Source: Enterococcus phoeniculicola ATCC BAA-412 (GTDB taxonomy: Bacteria; Bacillota; Bacilli; Lactobacillales; Enterococcaceae). From it: a stretch of DNA of 64,000 nucleotides. Below, in pieces: positions 20,512 through 29,811 of this stretch. The position numbers and the translations under genes are program-made. Numbering within the stretch: the first letter of the stretch is position 1; the number at the start of each line of letters is the position of its first letter. The DNA is taken from NCBI RefSeq assembly GCF_000407505.1, contig NZ_ASWE01000002.1:372001-436000 (forward strand). Reading direction: 5' to 3'. Under the pieces are notes generated by a model. That model searched no databases, was not told the DNA's origin, and worked only from the letters and a program-made list of their open reading frames with translations.

Positions 20512-22776
20512 TTGATATTTCCTGTGGGAGTGGCTAGCTTCTCTGGTGTTTTTGTGTTGACAACAAATGAATTCATTCGATGGTTTAGTTTGTTGTCTTT
20601 GATTATAGTAAGCTGTAAAAGAGAGAAAAGACTGATGTTTACTTGCCTCTTTTGCGGCTTTTTGTCGTTTACTGTAGCAAGTATAAAAGTGATACAGCAG
20701 CCAACGCCTTATTATGGAGAGCAAGAGAACCTCATTCAATTGATTCCAGACACACTGAAGGTTAGTGGGGATCTCGTTCGCTTTGAGGCAACCATTGTTA
20801 AAAATAAAAGTCAGCGAATGAATATCAGTTATTTTCTCCAATCAAAAAATGAAAAAGAGGCGTGGTTAGAAAAGGGAATAGAAAATACAGGACTAGATGT
20901 TTCGGGAAAGCTAACAAAAGGAGAAGTACAAAGAAATCTAAATGGGTTTAATGCAAGAAGATATCAACAAGTAACTGGTATTGTTGGGAATTTTCAAATG
21001 GATCATTATCAGATACATCCTGTTAAACGCTCTTTAACAGATTGGTTTAGTTATTATAGAGCAAAGGGAATCCAGCAAGTAGAAAACAATCTTTCCAAAA
21101 AGTCTTCTAGTTATGTCAATGCTCTTCTTTTTAATTACAAAAATGAGCAGTTTCAAGATATACAAGCAATTTTTTCTGTAAGTGGTTTGCTTCATTTGTT
21201 TAGTTTATCAGGTATGCATGTACAAGCCTATTTTGGGATGCTCTATTTTTTCCTTCGAAGAAATGGATTTGTACCAAACCATAGCTTTTGGATTTTAGTC
21301 GTATTTAGTTTATTTCTATTGATTCTATCTGGTTTTGGTCTGAGCGTACTAAGGGCAGTAAGCAGTTACATCGTGAAATTCTACTTCAAAAAAAAACGAG
21401 TTCGCATTTCTAGCTTAGACTGCTGGAGTTTGGTGTGTTTATTTATGCTGCTCGTCCAACCCTATCTCTTTTTCCAAACAGCTGGTCAGTTGACGATGGG
21501 ACTTACCTTTATCATGACAGTGATGGAGGATTTACCAATAAAGAATAAAAGACTAAGAAATTTTTGTACTTCAATTGGGATTGGTTTATTAAGTTTTCCG
21601 ATCATTCTAGGTACGTTTTCAGAAATCCCTGTATTTTCAGGTATATTTACTTATTTTATTAGTCCAATATTTCAATGGTTCCTGTTGCCAAGTGTGATTA
21701 TTGTATTTTTTTTCAGCTTCTCACCAAATTGGTTTCATCTGCCGTTGCTGTTATTTGATAGTAGTTTAACCTTATTGGAGAAAATCATTCAATTGTCTGG
21801 AAGTTTCACCATACGTAGCGGTCAGTTACAGTTTTGGCAAATCATTCCGCTATTTGTTCTTGGACTTTTTACCTGGCAATTTCTTTGCCAAAAAAGATGG
21901 AGATTATTTTCTGTTTGTTTTTTCTTATTCTTAATACCTACTGTAGCTAAATATATAGATCCAACAGGAATGATTGCTTTTGTAGATGTGGGACAAGGAG
22001 ATAGTATTTATTTTCAGTCCCCCTTTCACCAAGAAATTATCTTGCTGGATACAGGAGGAAAGCTGACTTTTGAAAAAGAGTCTTGGCAAAAACGACGACA
22101 AAAGAATGCTTCAGAGTATCAGCTCATTCCTTTTCTAAAAAGTCAAGGTGTGACAAAAATAGATAGGCTGATTTTAACCCATGGAGATCAAGATCATATG
22201 GGGGAATGGCTAACTGTTGCTCAAAATTTTCAAATAGATCAACTGATTATTCCAATTGGAATGAAAAGAAAACCTAAAATAGAAAAGGGAATTCGTCTAT
22301 TACAAGAAAAGGGAACAAAAGTATTAGAGATGAAAAAAGGACAGACAATTACCGGCGAATTTCAATTTTCTGTCTTATCTCCTGAAATTATTACGGATGG
22401 AGGAAATGAAGACTCGCTTGTTCTAGGGCTAAATAAGAATAATCACCGCTTCTTATTTACGGGCGATTTAGGAAAAACAGGCGAACAAAATTTAATGGAA
22501 AACTATCCAAATCTTCAGACGGACATTTTGAAGGTTGGACATCATGGAAGCAAAAACTCATCTGGAGAATCGTTCATCCAAGCAATAAAACCTAAAATTA
22601 GTGTGATTTCTTCTGGCAAAGAAAACCGGTTTGGACATCCGAATCAAGAGGTCCTATCTATCTTAACTAACGAAAAATCAACTATTTTTCGCACAGATTT
22701 ACAAGGCATGATCTATTATCAGTGGTGGGGGAAGCGTTCCAATGAAGAATTTGATTACTTAATAAAGGAGGACTAG
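20512..22776 (+). CDS. comEC: competence DNA translocation channel ComEC
   Basis: Polytopic membrane protein that carries single-stranded DNA into the cell. It has an N-terminal soluble region, the competence core (HLFSLSGMHVQ near residue 236, then about eight hydrophobic segments) and a C-terminal metallo-beta-lactamase-like domain (THGDQDHMGEW). The start is uncertain: TTG 20512 gives 754 aa but has no ribosome site. A GGGAGAG site fits a TTG at 20490 that is one base out of frame; removing one A from the A4 run at 20504-20507 would join them. The gene could therefore be impaired, or the assembly wrong. Confidence 0.9.
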   Translation: MIFPVGVASFSGVFVLTTNEFIRWFSLLSLIIVSCKREKRLMFTCLFCGFLSFTVASIKVIQQPTPYYGEQENLIQLIPDTLKVSGDLVRFEATIVKNKSQRMNISYFLQSKNEKEAWLEKGIENTGLDVSGKLTKGEVQRNLNGFNARRYQQVTGIVGNFQMDHYQIHPVKRSLTDWFSYYRAKGIQQVENNLSKKSSSYVNALLFNYKNEQFQDIQAIFSVSGLLHLFSLSGMHVQAYFGMLYFFLRRNGFVPNHSFWILVVFSLFLLILSGFGLSVLRAVSSYIVKFYFKKKRVRISSLDCWSLVCLFMLLVQPYLFFQTAGQLTMGLTFIMTVMEDLPIKNKRLRNFCTSIGIGLLSFPIILGTFSEIPVFSGIFTYFISPIFQWFLLPSVIIVFFFSFSPNWFHLPLLLFDSSLTLLEKIIQLSGSFTIRSGQLQFWQIIPLFVLGLFTWQFLCQKRWRLFSVCFFLFLIPTVAKYIDPTGMIAFVDVGQGDSIYFQSPFHQEIILLDTGGKLTFEKESWQKRRQKNASEYQLIPFLKSQGVTKIDRLILTHGDQDHMGEWLTVAQNFQIDQLIIPIGMKRKPKIEKGIRLLQEKGTKVLEMKKGQTITGEFQFSVLSPEIITDGGNEDSLVLGLNKNNHRFLFTGDLGKTGEQNLMENYPNLQTDILKVGHHGSKNSSGESFIQAIKPKISVISSGKENRFGHPNQEVLSILTNEKSTIFRTDLQGMIYYQWWGKRSNEEFDYLIKED

Positions 22777-22825
22777 ATTTTCTCAAGGACACATGATAGG
22801 ATTATGAAGAAAGTGAGGTAGACCG

Positions 22826-23857
22826 ATGGATGTACAAACCGCTATACAAACCCTCAAACAACAGGAATTTAAACCTATATATTTAGTCTTAGGAACTGAA
22901 GACTATTTGCAAAGAAAGATTCGCGAAGAATTTTTAAAAAAGTTTAAAGTTGATGAAGAAGATGACTTAAATTTTATGAGTTTTGACATGGAAACTACCG
23001 CTTTAGAGGATGTTGTAGCAGAAGCTGAAACACTGCCTTTTTTTGGTGATTACCGTTTGATATTTGTAGAAACACCATATTTTCTTACTGGTGAAAAAAA
23101 ATCGAGCAGCATTGAACAAAATACAGACCTATTGGTGGAGTATTTAAAGAATCCTGTTGAATCAACGGTACTTGTTTTCTTTGCAAATTATGAAAAGCTG
23201 GATGAGCGAAAAAAAGTTACTAAACAGCTGAAAAAAGCAGCAGAGATTATTGATGTAAAACCGTTATCTGAGCAGGAAGTTCGACGATATATTCAAAAAC
23301 AGATCGAGCAAGCAGGCGTGAGGATGGATAAAGATGCTTTTGATTTGTTTTTACGGTTAACAGATATGGAACTTTCTAAGATGATGAGAGAACTTGAAAA
23401 GCTGTTATTGTTTTCTAATGAAGAAAAAAGTATTACAACAGAAACAGTTAGCTCATTAGTCCCCAAAAGCTTAGAACATAATATTTTTGATATGACTAAC
23501 TATGTACTAAAAGGTAATGCGGATCAAGCACTTCGCTTGTATGATGATCTACATCTGCAAGGAGAAGAAACAATCAAGATAAATGCGATTTTATTGAGTC
23601 AATTACGTTTATTACTTCAAACGAAAATTTTAATGAGAATTGGCTATCAACAAGCAAACATAGCGGATACATTAAAAATTCATCCTTATCGTGTAAAGTT
23701 AGCGATGCAACAGGTGCGTGCGTTTGATGAAAAAACAGTTGTAAACTTAGTGGATGAGTTAGTTGAAATGGACTATCAAATAAAAAGTGGGCAGATGGAT
23801 AAAGAGTTTTTATTCCAATTGTTTGTGTTAAAAACAGCTAACCAAATGCGAAAATAA
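22826..23857 (+). CDS. holA: DNA polymerase III subunit delta
   Basis: Clamp-loader delta subunit, which opens the beta clamp. The 343-aa length and features fit: N-terminal PIYLVLGTEDYLQRK, PFFGDYRLIFVE (near residue 71), and the C-terminal helical domain. The comEC-holA-rpsT order is widespread in Firmicutes. ATG follows AGTGAGG by 8 bases; a terminator pair separates it from rpsT, which faces it. Confidence 0.93.
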   Translation: MDVQTAIQTLKQQEFKPIYLVLGTEDYLQRKIREEFLKKFKVDEEDDLNFMSFDMETTALEDVVAEAETLPFFGDYRLIFVETPYFLTGEKKSSSIEQNTDLLVEYLKNPVESTVLVFFANYEKLDERKKVTKQLKKAAEIIDVKPLSEQEVRRYIQKQIEQAGVRMDKDAFDLFLRLTDMELSKMMRELEKLLLFSNEEKSITTETVSSLVPKSLEHNIFDMTNYVLKGNADQALRLYDDLHLQGEETIKINAILLSQLRLLLQTKILMRIGYQQANIADTLKIHPYRVKLAMQQVRAFDEKTVVNLVDELVEMDYQIKSGQMDKEFLFQLFVLKTANQMRK

Positions 23858-23973
23858 AAATTTAAGAAGTTGATACTTAACAAATTGAAACACAGAGAGT
23901 GTTGAAACCTAGAAAAGGGCACGAGAGTAAGTCGAAAAAACATATGAAAATTCAGAAATAATTTTTGTAATGG

Positions 23974-24014
23974 AAAAAGCGTAGTCTATAAAGTTTCACA
24001 GACTACGCTTTTTT
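23974..24014 (+). terminator. intrinsic terminator after holA
   Basis: AAAAAGCGTAGTCT pairs with AGACTACGCTTTTT across a 12-base loop and ends in a T run. Confidence 0.92.
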
Positions 24015-24020
24015 GGTATA

Positions 24021-24046
24021 AAAAAATCGGCTATGACAGCCGACTC
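24021..24046 (-). terminator. intrinsic terminator of rpsT
   Basis: On the minus strand TCGGCT pairs with AGCCGA (5-base loop), followed by a T run. Confidence 0.9.
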
Positions 24047-24051
24047 TTTTA

Positions 24052-24306
24052 TTATTTAGCGATTTTTTTGCTTAGACGAGATTTGTCGCGATTAGCTTTG
24101 TTTTTATGGATTAATCCTTTTGACTCAGCCATATCGATTGCTTTAGAAGCTTCTTTATATAACGCATCTACGTTGTCAGCACCAGCTGCAACTGCTTCTT
24201 CAAATTTCTTGATTGCAGTACGCATAGAGCTTGTTTGAGATGAATTTTTAGCATTTGCTGATTCGTTAGTACGAACACGCTTGATTGCAGATTCAATGTT
24301 TGGCAT
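24052..24306 (-). CDS. rpsT: 30S ribosomal protein S20
   Basis: Primary 16S rRNA-binding protein of the small subunit, 84 aa, very basic, with the standard [15 protein letters not shown] start and the C-terminal [26 protein letters not shown] lies 7 bases before the ATG. It is monocistronic with a strong promoter and terminator, and convergent with holA. The leader is about 50 bases; no repressor hairpin was identified. Confidence 0.98.
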   Translation of the reverse strand: MPNIESAIKRVRTNESANAKNSSQTSSMRTAIKKFEEAVAAGADNVDALYKEASKAIDMAESKGLIHKNKANRDKSRLSKKIAK

Positions 24307-24367
24307 TTTGTTTCACCTCCGATAGCTTAAGTTCTTATGCACTTGAGTACATAATTCAACAGTAATT

Positions 24368-24396
24368 ATTATACATAAAGCGCGCCATGTTTGCAA
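24368..24396 (-). promoter_or_regulatory. promoter of rpsT
   Basis: On the minus strand TTGCAA, 17 bases, TATAAT with a TG just before it; close to consensus. Confidence 0.8.
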
Positions 24397-24544
24397 TAAA
24401 AGATGACAAGTTTTTTTCCTTAACACGAAATAATTGAAAAACATGAAGGAAAAAAAATTATTTTCATCAGAGATTGAAAAGGCATTCACAAAATTTGAAA
24501 ATATGATATGATAAACTTGAAAACAGATTGGAGGGAGTTTTTTT

Positions 24545-25552
24545 GTGAGTATCGCTTTAGTAGTGACAATTACACTTGTCATGGGTGTAATCTTTGTAAA
24601 TGGTTGGACAGATGCGCCAAATGCAATCGCTACAGCTGTATCAACAAGGGTTTTACGACCGAATGTGGCAATTGGTATGGCAGTAGTTATGAATTTTTTA
24701 GGCGCTTTAGTTATGACATTCTTCAACGCTCAAGTAGCAGAAACAATCTCAAATATTGTACGCTTTGAAGGAGGCTCTGCCCAAGTGGCATTAGCATCTG
24801 CATTGTTCTCTATTGTTGTGTGGTCTGTGGCAGCCTGGTATTTTGGTATTCCAACGAGTGAATCCCATGCATTGATTGCAGGTCTTACAGGGTCTGCTAT
24901 GGCTTTAGGCGGTCTCGGTGCTGTAAATGGTGGAGAATGGACAAAAGTCTTGATAGGACTCGTTGTTTCAACGATTATGGGCTTTGGTGGAGGTTATTTA
25001 ATTACAAAATTAATTGTTGTACTATTTCAATCGACACCTAGAAGAAAAGCGAATAAATTCTTTACTGTAGGTCAAGCAGTTGCAGCCGGTGCTAATGCTT
25101 TTTTACATGGTGCACAGGATGGACAAAAGTTCATGGGCGTGTTTATGCTTGGGCTATTTTACAATGACCTTGCAGTAAAAACAGGTAACGGTTTTGTTAT
25201 CCCAATCTGGGTAATGGTTTTGTGTTCACTTACAATGGGCTTTGGCACATCTGTAGGAGGAATGAAAATCATTAAATCTGTAGGGATGGACATGGTAAAG
25301 CTAGAAAAATATCAAGGGTTTTCTGCGGATGTGAGTGCTGCAATTTGTTTATTCTTATCATCAATTTTTGGTATTCCTGTCTCTACTACTCACACAAAAA
25401 CTACAGCAATCATGGGTGTAGGTGCGTCACGGCGCTTGTCTAGTGTTGATTGGCGGATTGTTAAAGAAATGTTGTTTGCCTGGGTGATGACATTCCCTGG
25501 ATGTGGTTTGATTGCATTTATTATGGCAAAACTATTTATTGCAGTATTTTAG
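24545..25552 (+). CDS. pit: inorganic phosphate transporter, PiT family
   Basis: Polytopic membrane phosphate symporter (335 aa, about nine or ten hydrophobic segments) of the PiT family. The two family repeats are clear: NGWTDAPNAIATAVSTRVL near residue 20 and GANAFLHGAQDGQKFMG near residue 183; GIPVSTTHTKT occurs near the end. The start is GTG with GGAGGG 8-9 bases upstream. The DUF47 gene follows 12 bases later, a standard pairing that suggests control of the transporter by its partner. Confidence 0.93.
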   Translation: MSIALVVTITLVMGVIFVNGWTDAPNAIATAVSTRVLRPNVAIGMAVVMNFLGALVMTFFNAQVAETISNIVRFEGGSAQVALASALFSIVVWSVAAWYFGIPTSESHALIAGLTGSAMALGGLGAVNGGEWTKVLIGLVVSTIMGFGGGYLITKLIVVLFQSTPRRKANKFFTVGQAVAAGANAFLHGAQDGQKFMGVFMLGLFYNDLAVKTGNGFVIPIWVMVLCSLTMGFGTSVGGMKIIKSVGMDMVKLEKYQGFSADVSAAICLFLSSIFGIPVSTTHTKTTAIMGVGASRRLSSVDWRIVKEMLFAWVMTFPGCGLIAFIMAKLFIAVF

Positions 25553-25564
25553 GAGGAAAAGACG

Positions 25565-26188
25565 ATGGCAAGAAAGAAACAATATGATTATTTTGTTGCA
25601 TTGGAACATATTGCATCAAATGCCCATAAAGCAGGAACCTATTTATTACAATTGGTAGAAAACTATACAGAAGCGCATGCGATTGAACAAGCAGAAAAAA
25701 TACATATGCTTGAAAAAGAGGGGGACCATCTCGTAAGGGAAATCATGAATGAGTTATATGATGCATTTATTACGCCTATTGATCGTGAAGACATTGTAGA
25801 AATTACAGATAAGCTCGATGATATCTTAGATGGAATTAATGGCTTGTGCTATCTTTTTGGAAACCTTGCAATTACTGAAATGCGTCCTGAAACTGATAAG
25901 TTTGCTCATTTAGTTGTTGAGGCAACGAGCGGAGTACTCACCGCAACAAAAGAATTTGCAAAATTTAAAAATTCAAAAACACTTAAAAAAATGATTCAAG
26001 AAGTGAATGATGTTGAAGCAGATGCAGACCAATTGTACAGCCAGCTACTTAGAACATTATTCAAAAATGAAACAAATCCAATCGAAATTATTAAATGGAA
26101 AAACGTTTATGATCAGTTAGAGCTTACAATGAATCGTAGTGAGCAAGTGGTGGACCTCATAGATGGTTTAGTCATTAAGAATACGTAA
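25565..26188 (+). CDS. DUF47 family phosphate transport accessory protein (PhoU-like)
   Basis: A 207-aa all-helical cytoplasmic protein of the DUF47/PhoU-like family, with the HMLEKEGDHLVREI and DREDIVEITDKLDDILD metal-binding-type motifs (residues about 48-90). Such proteins accompany PiT transporters and are thought to tune phosphate uptake. It follows pit by 12 bases, with AGGAGGA before its ATG. Confidence 0.9.
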   Translation: MARKKQYDYFVALEHIASNAHKAGTYLLQLVENYTEAHAIEQAEKIHMLEKEGDHLVREIMNELYDAFITPIDREDIVEITDKLDDILDGINGLCYLFGNLAITEMRPETDKFAHLVVEATSGVLTATKEFAKFKNSKTLKKMIQEVNDVEADADQLYSQLLRTLFKNETNPIEIIKWKNVYDQLELTMNRSEQVVDLIDGLVIKNT

Positions 26189-26211
26189 GTTTAATTAGTG
26201 AATCTTTCTCG

Positions 26212-26262
26212 CCTATTAAATGCGGATAACAAGTGATTGTTTTCGTTTTAATAGGTTTTTTT
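26212..26262 (+). terminator. intrinsic terminator after pit-DUF47
   Basis: CCTATTAAA pairs with TTTAATAGG over a long loop, followed by seven T. Confidence 0.75.
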
Positions 26263-26371
26263 GCAAAAGAATTTACTGAAATTGAGTGTTTAAACCATGA
26301 AAAATAACTCATAACAGTACTTCAAAATTCCCCCGAAAAATATAAGAAAAAGGAAGGAGGGGGGACTCATC

Positions 26372-26545
26372 TCCACTTCGTTTCGCTCTCAACAATCTCT
26401 AAAAGCGAGACGCTTTAAGAATTGAAGGTCTCCACTTCGTTTCGCTCTCAACAACTTCTACATATGAAACATGCTAGAGTTGAAGGTCTCTACTGTGTTT
26501 GTTTCTCAACAATCTCTAAGAGCGAAAAGCTTTAAGAAAGAGAAG
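26372..26545 (+). repeat. three tandem 58-59-base hairpin repeats
   Basis: Three units start at 26372, 26431 and 26489. Units 1 and 2 share TCCACTTCGTTTCGCTCTCA then ACAA; unit 3 is diverged in its first half. Each unit has a short central hairpin (AAAGCGagaCGCTTT in unit 1, a CATATGaaaCATG type in unit 2) and ends in TTGAAGGTC or a decayed form. Units 1 and 3 resemble each other most in the second half. A single copy in the opposite orientation lies at 55177-55237. No ORF spans them. The 480-base gap between the DUF47 gene and the ATPase gene holds only these and two terminators. Confidence 0.85.
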
Positions 26546-26572
26546 TTTCAGAAATACTCCTGAAATAGAAGA

Positions 26573-26640
26573 AAAACCAAGTAGGTACTGTGCATCACTG
26601 AAAGTAAAACTTTCCTGATTTACAGTACCTACTTGGTTTT
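26573..26640 (-). terminator. long-stem terminator of the P-type ATPase gene
   Basis: A perfect 19-bp inverted repeat (AAAACCAAGTAGGTACTGT and its complement) with a 30-base loop. On the minus strand it ends in T5C just after the ATPase stop. Confidence 0.88.
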
Positions 26641-26670
26641 CGTGGCAAAATAGCTCCAACCCTTTTTTTC

Positions 26671-28620
26671 CTAATTATGTGCTACCTGATAAAGAGGACA
26701 ATCGAAACAATCAGAGTGATGATTATCTTTTGGTAATTTTTTCTTAGAATCATAATCAACAGGGATTGTCCTTAATAAGCGCAATCCGTTTAGAATAACT
26801 AAGATCGTGCTTCCCTCGTGACCAACAACACCCATAGGCAAGTTAATAAATTGGAAGAAGTTTGAAAGGATTAGCAGAACAATAACACTAATAGAAAAAA
26901 TAATATTTTGAGTAACCACACGTTTTAATTTCAACGAAAGCATGTGGCTCATTTGCAGTTTTGATAAATCATTGTTTATGAGAACAATATCAGCTACATC
27001 CATTGCAATATCTGTTCCTCCACCCATAGCAATTCCGATTGAGGCAGTTGCAAGTGCTGGGGCATCATTAATGCCATCTCCAACCATTGCATTAACCTGA
27101 TAGGTTTCTTTTTCTTTGGCTATTTGTTGTGTTTTATCTTGAGGAAGGCAGTCTGCATAAAACGTTTTGATTCCTGTTTCTTTTGCAATGGCTTGAGCTG
27201 TTCCAGTATGGTCGCCTGTCATCATGGTAGTATGAACACCATTGCTGTTGAAGTAAGAGATAACAGAGGCTGCTTCTGGTTTAGCCACATCAAGTAAGCC
27301 AAAGAACGCGAGTAACTGGTCATCTTTGGCTAAGAAAATCACAGTTTTTCCCTCTTGTTCTAATTTTTCAATCGTTCTTTTTGCTTCATCAGTAACTGAA
27401 GTGGTACCGGGAGTATACGCGTGCTTTCCGATTTTCCATACATGATTTTGATAACTTGCCTGTAACCCAAAACCTGTGATTTCTTCAATCGTTAAAGAGG
27501 TCAGCTCTTTAGGTAAGTCAATTGGATAGTGCTGAATGAATGCTTCAGCTAAAGGGTGCGTACTTTTAGTTTCCATAGCGACCAGCATAGGAATAATGTC
27601 TTCGTCTTTTTGAAGGAAAACACTGTCAGTAACGACTGGTTTTCCTCTCGTCAATGTACCAGTTTTGTCAAAAGCAATTGCTTTTAGTTGCGCGAGATTT
27701 TCTAAAAAGACACCCCCTTTAAATAGAACGCCATTTCTTGCGCCATTTGAAATAGCTGCTAGAGTTGCTGGCGTTGCCGAGGCAACAAGGGCACAAGGGG
27801 AGGCGACAACAAGCAAGACCATTCCTCGATAGAAGCTTTCTTCCCAAGTCCAGTTTAGAAAATAAAAGGGAATAAGTATCATTAATGGGACCATAATTAA
27901 AACGATTTTCACATAAATATTTTCAATTTTTTCAATAAAAGAGGCTGTTTTTGTTGGAACTGATTGTGCTTCTTCAACTAACTGAATAATTTTTGCAAAA
28001 AGAGTGTCCTCGCTGTCTTTTGATACTTCAACCGTTAGTGCATTTCCAGTATTTAGTGTTCCCCCAAAAACCTCGTCGTTGATCGTTTTTTCAACAGGAA
28101 TTGATTCACCGCTGATTGCGGCTTCGTCAATGCTGCTGTGGCCATTTATAATCACTCCGTCAATAGGGATTGTTGCGCCTTTTGGAACGAGAACAGTGTC
28201 AGCAATTGCTAATTCAGAAACCTCAACTTCTATCGTCCGCCCATCAGGTAAAATCTTTTGCGCAACGGTAGGCTTCATTTGCATTAAAGAGGTAATCTCT
28301 TTTCTACTTTTATTTGTTGTGTATTCTTCCAGAGCACCGCTTAAACAGAAGATAAAGGTCAACATAGCACCTTCAAACCAGTTACCTATAATACACGCAC
28401 CAATTGCGGCAAGAGCCATAAGTAAATCAACATTTAGCGTCCGCTCAGAAAAAAGTTCCGATATTCCTTCATAGGTTTGTTTCCAGCCGCCTGAGAGAAT
28501 AGCTAAGCTGTAGATAAGAGGATAGAGAAGTAGTCCCATTTTTTCAAAAATAAATGCGAGAATCATAAAGCCAAGACAAAGTAATGTCGATAAAAATGCT
28601 TGTTTTTCAGTTTTACTCAT
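26671..28620 (-). CDS. P1B-4-type heavy-metal exporting ATPase
   Basis: Membrane pump driven by ATP. The 649-aa protein has no N-terminal HMA domain, six to eight membrane segments, the actuator motif SGES (near 170), phosphorylation site DKTGTLT (Asp318) and the GDGINDAPA hinge. The metal-site motif is SPC (near 274), not CPC, and the last helix has HEGST; together these mark the P1B-4 group (CoaT, PfeT, FrvA, CtpD), which exports Fe2+, Co2+ or Zn2+. The tail HHSDCFDCPLYQVAH adds a His/Cys-rich possible metal site. Fur-box-like sequences upstream favour iron. ATG follows AAGGAGTG. Confidence 0.9.
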   Translation of the reverse strand: MSKTEKQAFLSTLLCLGFMILAFIFEKMGLLLYPLIYSLAILSGGWKQTYEGISELFSERTLNVDLLMALAAIGACIIGNWFEGAMLTFIFCLSGALEEYTTNKSRKEITSLMQMKPTVAQKILPDGRTIEVEVSELAIADTVLVPKGATIPIDGVIINGHSSIDEAAISGESIPVEKTINDEVFGGTLNTGNALTVEVSKDSEDTLFAKIIQLVEEAQSVPTKTASFIEKIENIYVKIVLIMVPLMILIPFYFLNWTWEESFYRGMVLLVVASPCALVASATPATLAAISNGARNGVLFKGGVFLENLAQLKAIAFDKTGTLTRGKPVVTDSVFLQKDEDIIPMLVAMETKSTHPLAEAFIQHYPIDLPKELTSLTIEEITGFGLQASYQNHVWKIGKHAYTPGTTSVTDEAKRTIEKLEQEGKTVIFLAKDDQLLAFFGLLDVAKPEAASVISYFNSNGVHTTMMTGDHTGTAQAIAKETGIKTFYADCLPQDKTQQIAKEKETYQVNAMVGDGINDAPALATASIGIAMGGGTDIAMDVADIVLINNDLSKLQMSHMLSLKLKRVVTQNIIFSISVIVLLILSNFFQFINLPMGVVGHEGSTILVILNGLRLLRTIPVDYDSKKKLPKDNHHSDCFDCPLYQVAHN

Positions 28621-28667
28621 AGATAATCACTCCTTACAAAACAAGCATATCACAGAATTTATCTAAA

Positions 28668-28756
28668 TGATAATAGAAATCGCTAATTGAGAACGATAGT
28701 AGTTATCAATTAGAAAATAAAGAGCTTTCTAGTGATTTAAATGATAATAAATATCG
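28668..28756 (-). promoter_or_regulatory. Fur/PerR-box-like motifs upstream of the metal ATPase
   Basis: TGATAATAAATATCG (28742-28756) matches 12 of 14 half-site positions of the 7-1-7 Fur box TGATAAT-n-ATTATCA. TGATAATAGAAATCG (28668-28682) matches 10 of 14. Between them ATTGAGAAC-N7-GTTATCAAT (28686-28710) is an almost perfect inverted repeat. All lie 48-136 bases upstream of the ATPase start. Matches were counted by eye. Confidence 0.5.
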
Positions 28757-28767
28757 ATAATAAGAAT

Positions 28768-28812
28768 AAGAAAGAGACAACACCATCACTTTTTGAGTAA
28801 TGATCTTGTCTC
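28768..28812 (-). terminator. intrinsic terminator of uppP
   Basis: On the minus strand GAGACAAGATCATTACT pairs with AGTGATGGTGTTGTCTC (G-U pairs and mismatches tolerated), then TTTCTT. Confidence 0.8.
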
Positions 28813-28839
28813 CAATGGGATAACTATAAGTGAAACAAA

Positions 28840-29673
28840 TTATAAAGTAATTAACCAGTAGCCGATAAGAATCACTCCTAGAATAATTCGGTACCAGCCA
28901 AATACGGTAAAGTCGTTTCGTTTCAAATAATTTAATAAGAACTTAATTGCAATGATAGAAACGGCAAAAGCGACAATCATACCAAGTAGTAACAAGAAAG
29001 TTTGCTGAAAGTCAAACGAGTTTCCAGCTTTAATAAATTTGAATATTTTAATTGCACTTGCACCAAACATTACTGGAATCCCTAAAAAGAAGGAGAATTC
29101 AGTAGCAACAAATCGAGAAGCCCCAATAAGGATTGCACCTAAAATAGTTGCTCCTGAACGTGAAGTTCCAGGGACAAGGGAAAGCACTTGGAAAAATCCA
29201 ACGACTAAAGCTGCTTTATAGGTGAAATCGTTTAGTGTGGTGCACTTTGGTGTTTTATTTTTATTTCTTTTTTCAACGATAATAAACGCAACACCATATA
29301 CAATTAACATGATTGAAACGGGGAGAAACTTATGAAAATGTGCGTCTAAAAAATCATCAAGAAGTATTCCTAGGATTCCTGCTGGAACACAGGCAACGAC
29401 AACTTTATACCATAAGGTCCATGTATCATTTTTTTCAATCGCTGTTTTTTTAGTTGAAAAAGGATTCAACTTATCAAAGTATAAAACAACAACAGCCATA
29501 ATAGCACCTAGCTGTACGACCACATTAAACATAGTTGTGAAGTCGGCACTTACATCCATTTTGATAAACTCATCAACTAAAATTAAGTGACCGGTACTGC
29601 TTATTGGTAACCATTCAGTGATACCTTCAACAATTCCCAATACAATTGCTTTCCAAATATTTGCTAAAAACAT
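28840..29673 (-). CDS. uppP: undecaprenyl-diphosphatase (BacA/UppP)
   Basis: Integral membrane phosphatase recycling undecaprenyl pyrophosphate to the lipid carrier for cell-wall synthesis; overproduction gives bacitracin tolerance. The 277-aa protein has the two family signatures, [16 protein letters not shown] (near residue 18) and [13 protein letters not shown] (near residue 170), and about eight hydrophobic segments. The ATG at 29673 ([10 protein letters not shown]) has AAAGGA 8 bases upstream and is preferred over an ATG seven codons earlier. Confidence 0.95.
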   Translation of the reverse strand: MFLANIWKAIVLGIVEGITEWLPISSTGHLILVDEFIKMDVSADFTTMFNVVVQLGAIMAVVVLYFDKLNPFSTKKTAIEKNDTWTLWYKVVVACVPAGILGILLDDFLDAHFHKFLPVSIMLIVYGVAFIIVEKRNKNKTPKCTTLNDFTYKAALVVGFFQVLSLVPGTSRSGATILGAILIGASRFVATEFSFFLGIPVMFGASAIKIFKFIKAGNSFDFQQTFLLLLGMIVAFAVSIIAIKFLLNYLKRNDFTVFGWYRIILGVILIGYWLITL

Positions 29674-29811
29674 AATTTCATTCCTTTCAGACAAAAAAAT
29701 ACAAGTTTAGTATACCTGTTATTATGAGGAAAACCAAATGTTTTCTAAAATACTGCTAATTCTTTACGAAAACCTTGAAAACTATTTCAATAAGTACCAG
29801 CTTTCAAATTT

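Noticed and set aside
26372-26545. Tandem repeats considered as a CRISPR array
   Set aside because: There are no constant repeats with unique spacers of even size; the units are adjacent, diverged and palindromic, and no cas gene is nearby.
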